A stretch of DNA of 41,952 nucleotides from Spirochaetia bacterium (GCA_900769325.1 CAAGGF010000017.1:1-41952), one strand, 5' to 3'. Counted from the stretch's first letter, positions 25,018 through 34,905 are shown. The notes: generated by a model from the sequence alone, not told the origin. Numbers and translations are program-made.

Positions 25018-25545
25018 TTAGCCGACTTTTCCGTTTTTATAAATTTCTACCGTAAGGAATTTCCCGTCTGAACCGATTTTTTTCCCGTCAAGTTCAACAA
25101 AACCGTCTTTTGTGTAAAGTTCCATTTCAAAAAATGTATCTGGCTTTACATAACACAATTTTTCTTCCGGCGGCAAAAACCCTTCAGGTTCAAGAACAGT
25201 TCCAGCAGGAAATTGAGGTGCAAAAATCACTTCACAGGTTTCTTCTGATACATTCGGATCGCTTGCAGCCAAAAGCATTCCGTTGCTTCTTATTCCACGA
25301 AAATTTGCAGGCTTTAAATTGTACACAAGGACAATATTTTTATGCAAAAGTTCTTCCGGCTTATAAAACGGAACAATTGAACTTACAATCTGACGAGGCT
25401 CTTCTTCGTTTGTATTTAAAGTAAGAATATATAAAAAACTTCCGCCCGGATGCACCGAAACATCAATGATTTCTGCAACTTTTAGAATTACGCGCTTACT
25501 GAACCTTTCTGCACACGGGAGTTTATCAATTTCTGCTATATCCAT
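25018..25545 (-). CDS. Stand-alone tRNA-binding OB-fold protein (MetG C-terminal type)
   Basis: A 175-aa protein. Residues about 20-100 match the tRNA-binding domain found at the C-terminus of many methionyl-tRNA synthetases (PF01588): VILKVAEIIDVSVHPGG, PRQIVSSIVPFYKPEELLHK and VLVYNLKPANFRGIRSNGMLLAA. Residues 100-175 form an extra domain like that of phenylalanyl/tyrosyl-type or MetG-linked extensions, with a PAGTVLEPEGF motif. It probably acts as a trans tRNA-binding factor in the cytoplasm. AAAGG lies five bases upstream of ATG. It is last in the minus-strand envelope operon, 19 bases after the HD-GYP-like gene. Confidence 0.75.
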   Translation of the reverse strand: MDIAEIDKLPCAERFSKRVILKVAEIIDVSVHPGGSFLYILTLNTNEEEPRQIVSSIVPFYKPEELLHKNIVLVYNLKPANFRGIRSNGMLLAASDPNVSEETCEVIFAPQFPAGTVLEPEGFLPPEEKLCYVKPDTFFEMELYTKDGFVELDGKKIGSDGKFLTVEIYKNGKVG

Positions 25546-25564
25546 TTTACCTTTCCTAAATAAA

Positions 25565-26998
25565 TTAAATAATATCTGCCAAAACTTTAATTACATCAGG
25601 ATCGTAAATATTCGACTGACTTTCAAGCTTTTCAAGTGCAGAATCTTTATCAAGACCGCCGCGATAACTTCTTTTGCTTGAAAGAGCAACATAAGAATCA
25701 ACAACTCTGATAATGCGTGCAATTTCCGGGATTGCATCTCCTTTTAAGCCTTCAGGATTTCCAGAACCGTCCATATTTTCGTGGTGATATTTTGCAGCAT
25801 TGATGAAAACATCCCAGTATTTTTTTGGAACAAACTGAATATAATCTTCTGCAAGGTCGATGTGACGCTGCAAAGATTTTCGCTGTTCTTCAGTCAAATT
25901 TTCAGAAGTTAAAAGTTCTTCGTCAATTCCTAAGAATCCGGCATCGTAAACCATAGATGCACAGAAATAAATCATTGCCGTGCTCTGCGGAAGACCAAGT
26001 TTCATTGCAATTTTATAGACAAGTTCACTTACATTCTTTGAATTATTTTTTCGTCCTGTAGTCTGGTCGATTTTTGCACCTAAATCTTCACATTTTGAAG
26101 CAAGTTCACGAAGAGCTTCTTTTTCTTCAGGTGTCTGTTCAGGTTCTGGAAGTGATTCCTGACCCCATCTTGAACTTCCTGCAAGTTTCAATCCACCGTC
26201 ATTGTTGTAAAGTTCAGTGATTCCGCCTATCATAAGCTGATTTGTCTGACTTTGATTCTGTGCAAGAAGTTTAAATGCCTCGGCATACTGCTGCTGCTGA
26301 ATCTGATTCTGTCTTGATGCCCTGTGAACGAGCCAGATTATCATCATGATAAAAAGCACAATCACGACAAGAATTATAATTACAATTACAACGATTTTAC
26401 CGATTCCGCTCATAAAAGCATTTGTAGTTTTTTCCTGAGATTCAGTCATTTTCTGAAGGCTTTCATTTAACTGCTCATTTGACTGCTTTGAAGTTTCGAT
26501 AAAATCTGAAATTTTTTCTTCAGTTTTTTGTGCGTTCTGCGTGAAAGTATCGAGCATCTTCTGGTTGTCTTCTGACTGCTTTTTCAACTGTGCATCACGC
26601 TTGTCTTCTTTTTTCTGAAGTTCCTGAGCCTCAATCTGCTGAACAAGTTTTCGAAGCGTATTTGAATTTACTTCTGGGAATTTTTCAAGATTATTCTTTA
26701 CATCGATAAATTTATCGTTTGAATATTTGTTTTTTATCTCTTTTAAATACGCCGTGTATATTGAACGCGCAAGCATGATTAAATTTGCTTCAAAATCGAT
26801 GTCATTTGCCTGTGCAATAGTCATACTTCCGTTGATATTTTTGTATGCCTCAGATAAATTTCCTTCGTCGTAAGCATTGTTGGCCTGATTCAAATATTTT
26901 TCAACAAGTGCAAAAGTCATGTCTGTCTGTGAAAAAACATTGAACACTGCAAGAAATCCGATTAATAAACATGTAATAAATTTTCTATTTCGCAACAT
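25565..26998 (-). CDS. Membrane-anchored protein with degenerate HD-GYP domain
   Basis: A 477-aa protein. A signal-type N-terminus (FITCLLIGFLAVFNVFSQ) precedes a helical periplasmic region of about 175 residues with a TPR-like start and long coiled coil rich in Gln, Lys and Glu. A strong membrane helix (VVIVIIILVVIVLFIMMIIW) is near residue 210, then a Gln-rich stretch, and a C-terminal HD-GYP-like domain. It keeps HHENMDGSG and IPEIARIIRVVDSY, but the metal-binding HD is YD (VYDAGFLGI) and GYP is GNP, so c-di-GMP hydrolysis is unlikely. ATG at 26998 has GGAG six bases before and overlaps the upstream gene by 14 bases. Confidence 0.75.
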   Translation of the reverse strand: MLRNRKFITCLLIGFLAVFNVFSQTDMTFALVEKYLNQANNAYDEGNLSEAYKNINGSMTIAQANDIDFEANLIMLARSIYTAYLKEIKNKYSNDKFIDVKNNLEKFPEVNSNTLRKLVQQIEAQELQKKEDKRDAQLKKQSEDNQKMLDTFTQNAQKTEEKISDFIETSKQSNEQLNESLQKMTESQEKTTNAFMSGIGKIVVIVIIILVVIVLFIMMIIWLVHRASRQNQIQQQQYAEAFKLLAQNQSQTNQLMIGGITELYNNDGGLKLAGSSRWGQESLPEPEQTPEEKEALRELASKCEDLGAKIDQTTGRKNNSKNVSELVYKIAMKLGLPQSTAMIYFCASMVYDAGFLGIDEELLTSENLTEEQRKSLQRHIDLAEDYIQFVPKKYWDVFINAAKYHHENMDGSGNPEGLKGDAIPEIARIIRVVDSYVALSSKRSYRGGLDKDSALEKLESQSNIYDPDVIKVLADII

Positions 26999-28097
26999 TT
27001 TCAACTCCAAATGCTAAAACTAAGCCGGCACGATTTTCTACACTTTCTGTTTTAAGTAACAAAGTATCTTTTACCCCGATATTAAATGAAAGTTTAATTG
27101 TATCCATTTCCATAATCGGAATTCCAAAATTTAATTCCGCTTTCATGGCTGCATTAAGATTCTCGTAAGCCAGATGTCCTAAATAATAATCAAAATAGCC
27201 TGAAAAATCAATTTCTCCGAGTTTTACTTTATTAAATCCAATTCCAAGTGCCGGACTAAAAATATTATCCTGCAAAATACTTGTATTAGTTTTTCCCATT
27301 TTGAAATCAAACAGAGAAGCAAAACCAAGCCTGAATAAAAAGTTTCCGTTTAATCCCATAAAACCAATTTGCGGAACGACAGACAAATCCATTAAAATCG
27401 TATCATCACCATTTGTAAAAGGAAGCATAATTACATCAAGACTCGTGTCAATTCCTACAACAAATTTATTAAGATAGTAATCGTAAACAAAATTACCTGA
27501 AATTCCGTATCTGAAAGAATTATAATCGCCGGAAGATTCAGTTACAAAAACAGCATTTGCCATTCCGAACATCGCTTTCCAGTTTTGTGCAGAGTAACGC
27601 TCATTTTTTGATGCTACAAAGACATCTGTTCCTTCAGCATTTTTCACAGTTTTATATTCTTTTATGGCAACAACTTTCTTTTTTTCTTTTTCAGCTTCCA
27701 ATGCAGCCGCTTCTTTTTCTGAACGCGCTTTATCTTCGGCTTCTTTTAACTTTTGCTGTTCCAAAGCGGCAGCAATCACAGAATACATTTCAACTGCTTC
27801 AGCATTATCAAGATTATTATCGATGACAATCAAATTTGACTGAAGGGCAAAATCGTATTCTTTGTCGAGAACAAGACGCCTGATTTTCTTCATTGTGTAA
27901 TTTTCAAGAAGATAATAATTTGCATCTTCATTGTTGTTGCTTAAAACTGCGTCTAATTCCCTGTCTGATTTATCAGAAAACGCTCCATCAATCTGTTTAT
28001 ACAGTTCAACAATGTAAACATCAATAGCAAAAACTTTCTGAACTGAACAAACAGACAAGACAATTCCGACTAAAAACGTAAATAATTTTCTTTTCAC
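26985..28097 (-). CDS. Exported protein with coiled coil and beta-barrel-like C-terminus
   Basis: A 370-aa protein starting GTG at 28097 (VKRKLFTFLVGIVLSVCSV), with GGAG six bases upstream and a signal peptide ending near VFA. Residues 30-110 are helical; residues about 110-145 are a charged Ala/Glu/Lys coiled coil; from about 170 on come alternating hydrophobic, aromatic-rich strands (FRYGISGNFVYDYYLNKFVVGID, FLFRLGFASLFDF), as in outer-membrane barrels. The role is unknown. It lies between the giant Ig-repeat gene (12 bases) and the HD-GYP-like gene (14-base overlap), so the three products are probably made together. Confidence 0.6.
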   Translation of the reverse strand: MKRKLFTFLVGIVLSVCSVQKVFAIDVYIVELYKQIDGAFSDKSDRELDAVLSNNNEDANYYLLENYTMKKIRRLVLDKEYDFALQSNLIVIDNNLDNAEAVEMYSVIAAALEQQKLKEAEDKARSEKEAAALEAEKEKKKVVAIKEYKTVKNAEGTDVFVASKNERYSAQNWKAMFGMANAVFVTESSGDYNSFRYGISGNFVYDYYLNKFVVGIDTSLDVIMLPFTNGDDTILMDLSVVPQIGFMGLNGNFLFRLGFASLFDFKMGKTNTSILQDNIFSPALGIGFNKVKLGEIDFSGYFDYYLGHLAYENLNAAMKAELNFGIPIMEMDTIKLSFNIGVKDTLLLKTESVENRAGLVLAFGVENVAK

Positions 28098-28111
28098 ATT
28101 TAACTCCAAAA

Positions 28112-31100
28112 TTAGAACACATTTAACCTTATACCTTCAGAAATCTGAGGAACAAGATTCTTAATATCAACGCCATTTGATGAAACATCAGTTGGAATGA
28201 ACCAAAGCGATGCTTCTGTATAGAATGAGAATGCACTGAACATCTTCATCTTCTTGAATGTAAACTTCGGAAGTTCTAACTGAAGAAGCAGGGCAGACAA
28301 AATCTGCGGTTTTCCAGAATTTGTTTCGTTGAAATATGTAAAGTTTGCACCGACTGCAACGCTCGCTGAAACAATTTCCCAGTCACGACCAAAGAAGAAA
28401 CTGAACGGAATCGATGCAACATTTGCAAGGATTTTGATTCCCATTACATTGTCTCCACCGTAACGAGTCTGAGTCTGGCTGAAGAGATTTCTCTGAGCCT
28501 GTGTAAACTGACCCCACTGGAACTGAAGTTTTACATTGTCGTCAAAGAATGTAAGTCCTGCACCAATATCGAACAAAGTTGCTCCCCAGAACTTCCAGTC
28601 CAAATAAAGCCCCTGAATAAACTTCGGAACTTCATAAGAAGATTTGTCGCCTTTTCGAAGACTCAATTTTACTTCTTTTAGACCGATTTTATCGCTTGAA
28701 AGACCTGAGAACGCAAGTTCCTGATTGTACTTTCCGCCTTCGCTAGGTGAAATAAGCTTGATGTTCGGTGCCGTGTTATCAATCTGAATAATCGTTCTTT
28801 CGATGGCTGTTTCGCCGTTTTTCATTGTCGCACGAACGAGCATAAAGTGATAACCTTCTTTCAAGTCAAAATTTTCAACCTGATACATCCATTTTTCTTT
28901 CTTTGAAATCTGTTCAAAAGTTTTTCCATTATCGAAACTGATTTCAACTTTATCTACAGTTTTTTGAGCAATTCTTTCTTTGTCTTCTTTTGAAGCCTTT
29001 TTAGTTTTTGACAGAAGAAGTTCATCTTCGTCTAAAGAATAACCTCCGTGTCCGCGGATAAACGGTCTTTCAATCGCAAAATCACCGTAGTCAAAATTGT
29101 CGATTGTTACCCAAGGTCCTACAGAAGAATAATCGATTGTCTGTTCGCGGGACTTTATTACGCTTCCACCTTCAACCCGAACATCAACACGGTATTTATG
29201 AACTCCAGTAGTAATCAATTCCGGTGTAAGATTGAACTTAAAGTATCCTGTTGAATGAAGTGTTGTATCTGTAACATATTTATCGTCGATGTAAAGAGAA
29301 ACAGTTTCAACAGGTTTATCTGCGTTTACTTCACCGTAAATATTGAAAATTCCGTTTTTGTGTTCGCCGTTTAACGGATAAAGAAGATTAATCGCCGCAA
29401 GTGCCTTATTTTTATCGAGGCGGATGTTTCGGCTTACATGAGTTGCGTTTCCAGCCTTGTCAAGAGCAGTTAATTCAAGATTGTAAACTCCGTTTTCTAA
29501 TGATGACAAATCGATAACCTGAGTGATGATGTTATCTTTTTTAAACGGAATTTTTGACATTTTTGAACTGATTGGCTTATTATCAAAACTTCTTACGCTT
29601 ACATACAAATCCGTAACATTAACATTGTCAAATACATTTCCACTGAAGAAAACAGGTCCTACAGTTGAAGAATAATCAAGTGGAAGTTCAAGCGCCATTT
29701 CAGGAGATTCATTGTCGATATTAATCAAACTTGAATAAAGCCCTTCGATTCCATATTTATCAATAACTTTCAAGAATACAACCTGAGTTCCATTTGGAAT
29801 TGAATGAGTGTCAAAAGTATAACTCCAGTTTGTAGTTCCGACCGCATCGTTATAACTGTTTCCGTTGTCAAGCGAAACAAGAACTTTTTCGATTCCGTTT
29901 TTATCTGAAGCAACACCCCGAACTGTAATTACATCTTTTACAGCGATATCGATTGAAGGAGAATCAACTGAACCTTTAGGCTCTTCTGTTGAAACCTTGA
30001 ATTTACGCTCTTCGATATTTCCTTTAACTCCGTTGATATCTACAGCGTAAACATTGATTATATGTTCATTATCCGTAAGAGTATCAAAATCAACATCGAT
30101 TGCAAAACTTGTTCCCATTTCAGGAAGTTCTCGGTATTCGTTTTTGTCTATTCGCCAGAATATTTTACACGGGCCGTCATCATCACGCACAACTCCTGAA
30201 ATCGTGAAATCCTTTGTAATAACTTCTTCATAAGTAGGAAGATGAATTTCTACTCGCGGCAAATCTGATTCACTGTCGATGTTGAATTTCCAGGCTTCCA
30301 TTACATTTCTGTTGTTAGAACCGTCAAGGAATTCAAACGACATTGCATCGCTTATCGGTTTTTCAGCAGTTCCGATGTGAGTCATAAGATATTTTGAAGG
30401 TTCTACAGGAACACGGACAGTTTCTGCTTTTGCAACAGGCGGAGCGATATAATTTGATTTTTCAAAACTTCCGTTGTCTGTTACTTTAAAGAGAATTGTC
30501 GTATCACCGTTTACGATATCTGAATCAGAAGGAAGAATTATTTCTGCATTTGGCGGCGTCGTATCTTTAAATGCGGCAGTCCTTGCATAACGAACCTGAC
30601 CTGCCATGTCAAACACACGAACATCGATTTTTATAATTCCGTCTTCAACCTGAGCGATGTCGGCCGTTGCACTGAATGTTGCACCCTGACTGTTCCTTTT
30701 ACCGGCAAAATTCAAGTTTAACGGAATCCAAGTTTCCCCATTGTCGAGAGAATAATCTGCACTCTTGATTCCCGAAGGGTCCTGAGCCGTTCCTGAAATT
30801 TTTACAGATTTTCTAACCCACTGATTTAATTCTGGAGAAGAAATATTTACTTCCGGTGCACCTGAGTCAACCATGAATTTTACTGCTTCAGAAGTGTGAG
30901 AAGCACCGTTTGCATCTGTTACCTTGAGAACGACATCTTCATAAGTTCCGTCTTTTTCACAAATAATAGAAATATTTTTTCCAGAAATATCAACAGAAAG
31001 TCCGTCTTTTGGATTTAAAAGATATGCGTTCTGAATAGGTCCTGGAACATTTGCATAAAAATTGAATTTTGAAGGCGCTTTCATTACATAACTTAAAGTG

Positions 31101-34100
31101 TCTTTATCAAAATACGAATTTCCTGTTTCCATCGGGAAGATTCTTTCGCGGTCATCAGTATTTGCAGCATCTTCAGGACGAACTACGCGGATATTTGCGA
31201 CAATCTCTTTTGAATAAGCACCGGCTTTTACAGAAAGTTTTAAAGTCGTTATTCTGGCCGGAATATTTACAAGCGGAAATTCTGCGACCCATCTTGTATC
31301 AGAGCCTTCAAGTTTTGAAATTTTTGCAGAACCGCTGGATTTATCGCTTCCACCTGGAGTCATTTCCCCGGAAATTTCATAATTTGCCCCGGAAACTTGA
31401 GCACCCGTATCAATATAGCAGACAACATTCGGAATATTTACAGGATTTGACCCGAATTCTACAGGAACTGTCATTCCGCTTACATAATTTGAAGAACCGA
31501 TTTTTGCAAAAGAAGCTTTAAGCGTAATCTGTTTATTTGCAGTATATTTTGAAAGAATCGCCTTTCCGTCCGGTGCATTGAAAGAAACTTGAAGTTCGTT
31601 TGCACCTTCTTTCATACTTTCTCGTTTATAAACTTCAAAAAGCTTTACATCAGAAAGATTGTCCTGCGACAAAACAACTGAATAAACATTTTCTGAATCA
31701 ACCCAGTAAACTCCAGGTGATTTTGACGCTTTTCCCGAAGTATTTGCATCAATATTGCGAATCATCACCGCTTCAGAAGATTTATTTCCAGATGGACTTG
31801 CGGCAGTGATTTCGATTATATAAAGTCCTTTCGGATAATTTTCAGGATTGAATTCAAACCCGAACGACGGACTTGCATCAAGTTCAAAATCAGAAGATTT
31901 TTCCACCGCCGGAACAGATTTTATAATTCCTTTATCGAAAACAGGTTTTACGCTGAAAATTCTGTAACGCAAAGAATTGATTCCTGTGGAGCATTTTACA
32001 GAACCTGAAATTTTTACAGTTTCAGACGGAATTACTTCTCCTTCTTCAGAAACTTTTGGAGAAACATCGATTAACGAGCCGTTTCCGCCGCTTATAGAAA
32101 TTCGAGGAACAACCGTATCGTTTTTGAAAATGAATTCCTGAGAATCGATTACGCGGCCTTGAGCAGTCGTTACGCGGACAATCGTTGGTTCTGACTGACC
32201 GATTGCATCCGATGCCTCTAAAATTATTGAATTTCCAGAAAGACGCACTTTAACAAAATTTGATTTAGGCACAAGTTCAACTGATTTTGCAACTGCACCA
32301 GTCAAAAATCCGCTTACCGGGAATTCTTTGTCGACGATTACAACGCCTTCCGGTGAAACAGTCGAATCAGAGAAAACGACTTTTGCAACTTCCGAGCGGA
32401 CATCCGTTGTATTTGTAACATAGAAATTCGATTTGTAATTTGTAGTTCGTCCGACCGTATCTGTTGCAGAAATTATAAGCTGAACAACACCTTTAGGTCC
32501 GTCCGGCACAATCGGAATTGAAAACGATGCTGAAGAAGATGCGTTTAAATCAAGGTCGAACGGTTTTAGTCCGTTTTTACCCCATTTTAACTCGTAATGA
32601 ATGTGTGTCAGCCCTGAACCTGAAGAAACTGAACCAGAAATAGAAGAATTTGATTCCGGGTGAATTGTCATTCCGTCTGTGAAAGGCTGCCCCTGAACTT
32701 TTAATTCGCTGAATATAGGAGCAGAACCTTGAGCCATAAAATCAACTGTTACAGGATTTCCTTCGACACCGTTTCTGTCTTTTGCAATTACAGTCACAGA
32801 GTGTTTTCCAGAGCTCAAATCTTTTCCGTCTAAAAGTTTTGCGTAGAAAGCACCTTTTGTTTCTACTTCTGAATAAGAACCGCCGTCAAGACTGTATCGG
32901 ACAGATTTAATTCCGTCTTCATCTGAAGCATAACCGCGCACAAAAACTTCGTCAGAGTCGCTTACTAAAGTCTGTGCATTTGGTTCTGTTATTGTAACGA
33001 CAGGTTTATCGAGTTCCTGGTCAAATTTTATGACTTGCGAAATTACGCTGACATTGTTCATTGCGTCAGTTGCACGGATTGTAAATTTTCTTGAAGTTTC
33101 TTTTATTTTTGTTGAATCTAAAACGATTCCCCAGTAAGGATTTCCTGGAACAAGTTCAAATTCGCCTTTATCCGGTCCGAATTCCCATTCAAGTTTTGTA
33201 AGCCCTACATCGTCTTTTGCAACGCCGGCAACGACAAATTTTCCGAACTGAGGCATTTTAAAATCAATAGGATAAACGATTTTTAAATCCGGCTTAGCGT
33301 TGTCTACAACATACAGGAAAGAATAAATTCCTTCTGAACCGGCATTGTCCATAGCTTTAAACCAAAGAACAGCTGGTCCTCCTTCCGGCTTTACTTTTCT
33401 TGTATCAACCGAAAGTTCGAAATAAATTCCGTCTTTTTTTTGTTTTAATTTTAATTCTTTAAAGGTGCGTCCTTCATCAACAGAATACATAAGTTTTTTG
33501 ATTCCGTTTCCATCGCGAACAAAACCTGAAAATTTTACAGTTCCAGAAACAAGGCTTCCCATTGCAGGATTTTCAACTTTTGTCTGCGGCTGACGACGGT
33601 CAAGATTCCATGTAAGAGAAACAGGATTTCCTTTAAGACCGTTAATATCGTAACCGATTACTTTTATAGAATGAAGACCTTCTTCAAGTTCGCGGGTATC
33701 AAGATAATACGACCAAAATTCTTTTCCCTGCGCACGAATAGGATGTTCTTCATCACCGTCTAAAATAAGTTCAACATGGTCAACGGCATCGTCATCGATA
33801 CAAGTTCCAACGATATTAAGATTTCCTACTACGCGCATGTCCTGATGAGGATTTGTAATTCCGCTTACGGGTAAATCAGATTTTGGGTCAATAAAAAGAT
33901 TATACGGACCTTCAATTGCTTTATTTCCACCAAGGTCAGTTGCAGTAATAAAAATATTATATTTTCCTTTTTTATGACCGTTGATGTCAAAAGTCTCTTG
34001 CCAGCTTGACATGTTTTCTGCAATCTTTTCTTCAGTATCTTTCTTACCGTGAGAAAAAATAACGCTGCATGAAAGCATCAAAACAAAAATAAATGCGGAT

Positions 34101-34117
34101 ATTTTTCTGTATCTCAT
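28112..34117 (-). CDS. Giant Ig-repeat protein with C-terminal barrel-like domain
   Basis: A 2001-aa exported protein. ATG at 34117 is preferred to an upstream frame start because AGAGG lies six bases before it and the signal peptide then begins the protein (MRYRKISAFIFVLML, with a possible lipobox LSCS). Most of the length (about 40-1830) is a series of Ig-like beta domains with recurrent cores such as DGIKSVRYSLDGG, SGIKSADYSLDNG and NGIEKVLVSLDNG. The last 170 residues are amphipathic, aromatic strands ending in RLNVF, the terminal Phe typical of an outer-membrane beta signal. I infer a surface or periplasm-spanning protein held in the outer membrane. First gene of a four-gene operon. Confidence 0.7.
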   Translation of the reverse strand: MRYRKISAFIFVLMLSCSVIFSHGKKDTEEKIAENMSSWQETFDINGHKKGKYNIFITATDLGGNKAIEGPYNLFIDPKSDLPVSGITNPHQDMRVVGNLNIVGTCIDDDAVDHVELILDGDEEHPIRAQGKEFWSYYLDTRELEEGLHSIKVIGYDINGLKGNPVSLTWNLDRRQPQTKVENPAMGSLVSGTVKFSGFVRDGNGIKKLMYSVDEGRTFKELKLKQKKDGIYFELSVDTRKVKPEGGPAVLWFKAMDNAGSEGIYSFLYVVDNAKPDLKIVYPIDFKMPQFGKFVVAGVAKDDVGLTKLEWEFGPDKGEFELVPGNPYWGIVLDSTKIKETSRKFTIRATDAMNNVSVISQVIKFDQELDKPVVTITEPNAQTLVSDSDEVFVRGYASDEDGIKSVRYSLDGGSYSEVETKGAFYAKLLDGKDLSSGKHSVTVIAKDRNGVEGNPVTVDFMAQGSAPIFSELKVQGQPFTDGMTIHPESNSSISGSVSSGSGLTHIHYELKWGKNGLKPFDLDLNASSSASFSIPIVPDGPKGVVQLIISATDTVGRTTNYKSNFYVTNTTDVRSEVAKVVFSDSTVSPEGVVIVDKEFPVSGFLTGAVAKSVELVPKSNFVKVRLSGNSIILEASDAIGQSEPTIVRVTTAQGRVIDSQEFIFKNDTVVPRISISGGNGSLIDVSPKVSEEGEVIPSETVKISGSVKCSTGINSLRYRIFSVKPVFDKGIIKSVPAVEKSSDFELDASPSFGFEFNPENYPKGLYIIEITAASPSGNKSSEAVMIRNIDANTSGKASKSPGVYWVDSENVYSVVLSQDNLSDVKLFEVYKRESMKEGANELQVSFNAPDGKAILSKYTANKQITLKASFAKIGSSNYVSGMTVPVEFGSNPVNIPNVVCYIDTGAQVSGANYEISGEMTPGGSDKSSGSAKISKLEGSDTRWVAEFPLVNIPARITTLKLSVKAGAYSKEIVANIRVVRPEDAANTDDRERIFPMETGNSYFDKDTLSYVMKAPSKFNFYANVPGPIQNAYLLNPKDGLSVDISGKNISIICEKDGTYEDVVLKVTDANGASHTSEAVKFMVDSGAPEVNISSPELNQWVRKSVKISGTAQDPSGIKSADYSLDNGETWIPLNLNFAGKRNSQGATFSATADIAQVEDGIIKIDVRVFDMAGQVRYARTAAFKDTTPPNAEIILPSDSDIVNGDTTILFKVTDNGSFEKSNYIAPPVAKAETVRVPVEPSKYLMTHIGTAEKPISDAMSFEFLDGSNNRNVMEAWKFNIDSESDLPRVEIHLPTYEEVITKDFTISGVVRDDDGPCKIFWRIDKNEYRELPEMGTSFAIDVDFDTLTDNEHIINVYAVDINGVKGNIEERKFKVSTEEPKGSVDSPSIDIAVKDVITVRGVASDKNGIEKVLVSLDNGNSYNDAVGTTNWSYTFDTHSIPNGTQVVFLKVIDKYGIEGLYSSLINIDNESPEMALELPLDYSSTVGPVFFSGNVFDNVNVTDLYVSVRSFDNKPISSKMSKIPFKKDNIITQVIDLSSLENGVYNLELTALDKAGNATHVSRNIRLDKNKALAAINLLYPLNGEHKNGIFNIYGEVNADKPVETVSLYIDDKYVTDTTLHSTGYFKFNLTPELITTGVHKYRVDVRVEGGSVIKSREQTIDYSSVGPWVTIDNFDYGDFAIERPFIRGHGGYSLDEDELLLSKTKKASKEDKERIAQKTVDKVEISFDNGKTFEQISKKEKWMYQVENFDLKEGYHFMLVRATMKNGETAIERTIIQIDNTAPNIKLISPSEGGKYNQELAFSGLSSDKIGLKEVKLSLRKGDKSSYEVPKFIQGLYLDWKFWGATLFDIGAGLTFFDDNVKLQFQWGQFTQAQRNLFSQTQTRYGGDNVMGIKILANVASIPFSFFFGRDWEIVSASVAVGANFTYFNETNSGKPQILSALLLQLELPKFTFKKMKMFSAFSFYTEASLWFIPTDVSSNGVDIKNLVPQISEGIRLNVF

Positions 34118-34140
34118 AGAATACCTCTTTTGTAACTTAT

Positions 34141-34169
34141 ATTCTAAACCCGAATTTGGAATTTGACAA
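34141..34169 (-). promoter_or_regulatory. Promoter of the Ig-barrel envelope operon
   Basis: On the minus strand TTGTCA (34169-34164), a 17-base spacer, TAGAAT (34146-34141), expected start near 34134. The leader is short (about 17 bases) and holds AGAGG for the giant gene. The TetR-type gene upstream ends 52 bases before. Confidence 0.65.
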
Positions 34170-34221
34170 ATTCTCAATGGAATTTATCGGCAAATTTGTC
34201 TTAAAACATTAATTCAGGGCT

Positions 34222-34899
34222 CTAGAGGTTTCCGAGATTCAAAATTTTTGAAAAATTTTCTACGGTTTTTATAATTAAATTGAGGGCTGCATCATCTGTA
34301 GGAAGTGCAAAAAGGCTTCCGACCCCGCACTCAGGATTCTGGCGGACGATTTCTTTTTTTTGCGTAAGATAAAGGTCGGTTTGCGTTTTTATAATAGAAG
34401 AAATTGCATTTACACAATATTTTAATTCTGAAGATGAAAGTTTGCGGCATTTTTCGTTTTTTATAAGGATTTTAAAAATTTCTTCAACCCCGAAATAAAT
34501 TTTTTCATATTCTTTGTCTGCGATTTTAGATGCCGTGGAATTAAAGAATTTTTCTGAATTTATAAAAGAATAAATCTGAAAAAGAGGTTCTGTTTCATAA
34601 AGATTTATGTAGCGTTTCAGGATTTTTTTGAGCGTTAAAGAAAGGCTTTCCTGGCCGAGTTTACCGCTTAAACGGATTTCGTCGGGAATGAAATTTAATG
34701 CATCAAGATTTTCGCGGCAATATTCAAGTGTTGCAAAGTACATTTCGTCTCTTGAAGAAAAATGATTGTAAAGCGATGCCTTTTTTATTTGCAGAACATC
34801 TGAAATATCCTGAAGAGAAGTTGCACCTGCACTTTTATCAAAAGACGAGAACAGGAACGCATTAATGATTTTTTCTTTTGAGAGTTTTTTGTGAGACAT
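34222..34899 (-). CDS. TetR-family transcriptional regulator
   Basis: A 225-aa protein. The N-terminal 60 residues carry the TetR helix-turn-helix (TSLQDISDVLQIKKASLYNHFSS, then RDEMYFATLEYC); the helical C-terminal part, for ligand binding and dimerisation, has no recognised family. Its ATG has no Shine-Dalgarno sequence; TATAAT lies six bases upstream, so the mRNA is probably leaderless. It lies between the cyclase gene and the envelope operon on the same strand, so either could be a target, but no palindromic operator stands out. Confidence 0.8.
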   Translation of the reverse strand: MSHKKLSKEKIINAFLFSSFDKSAGATSLQDISDVLQIKKASLYNHFSSRDEMYFATLEYCRENLDALNFIPDEIRLSGKLGQESLSLTLKKILKRYINLYETEPLFQIYSFINSEKFFNSTASKIADKEYEKIYFGVEEIFKILIKNEKCRKLSSSELKYCVNAISSIIKTQTDLYLTQKKEIVRQNPECGVGSLFALPTDDAALNLIIKTVENFSKILNLGNL

Positions 34900-34905
34900 T
34901 TGCTG

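Noticed and set aside
31069..31521. 150-codon open frame on the plus strand
   Set aside because: It is antisense to the giant Ig-repeat gene, has no ribosome site, and its composition is what the reverse of that gene gives.
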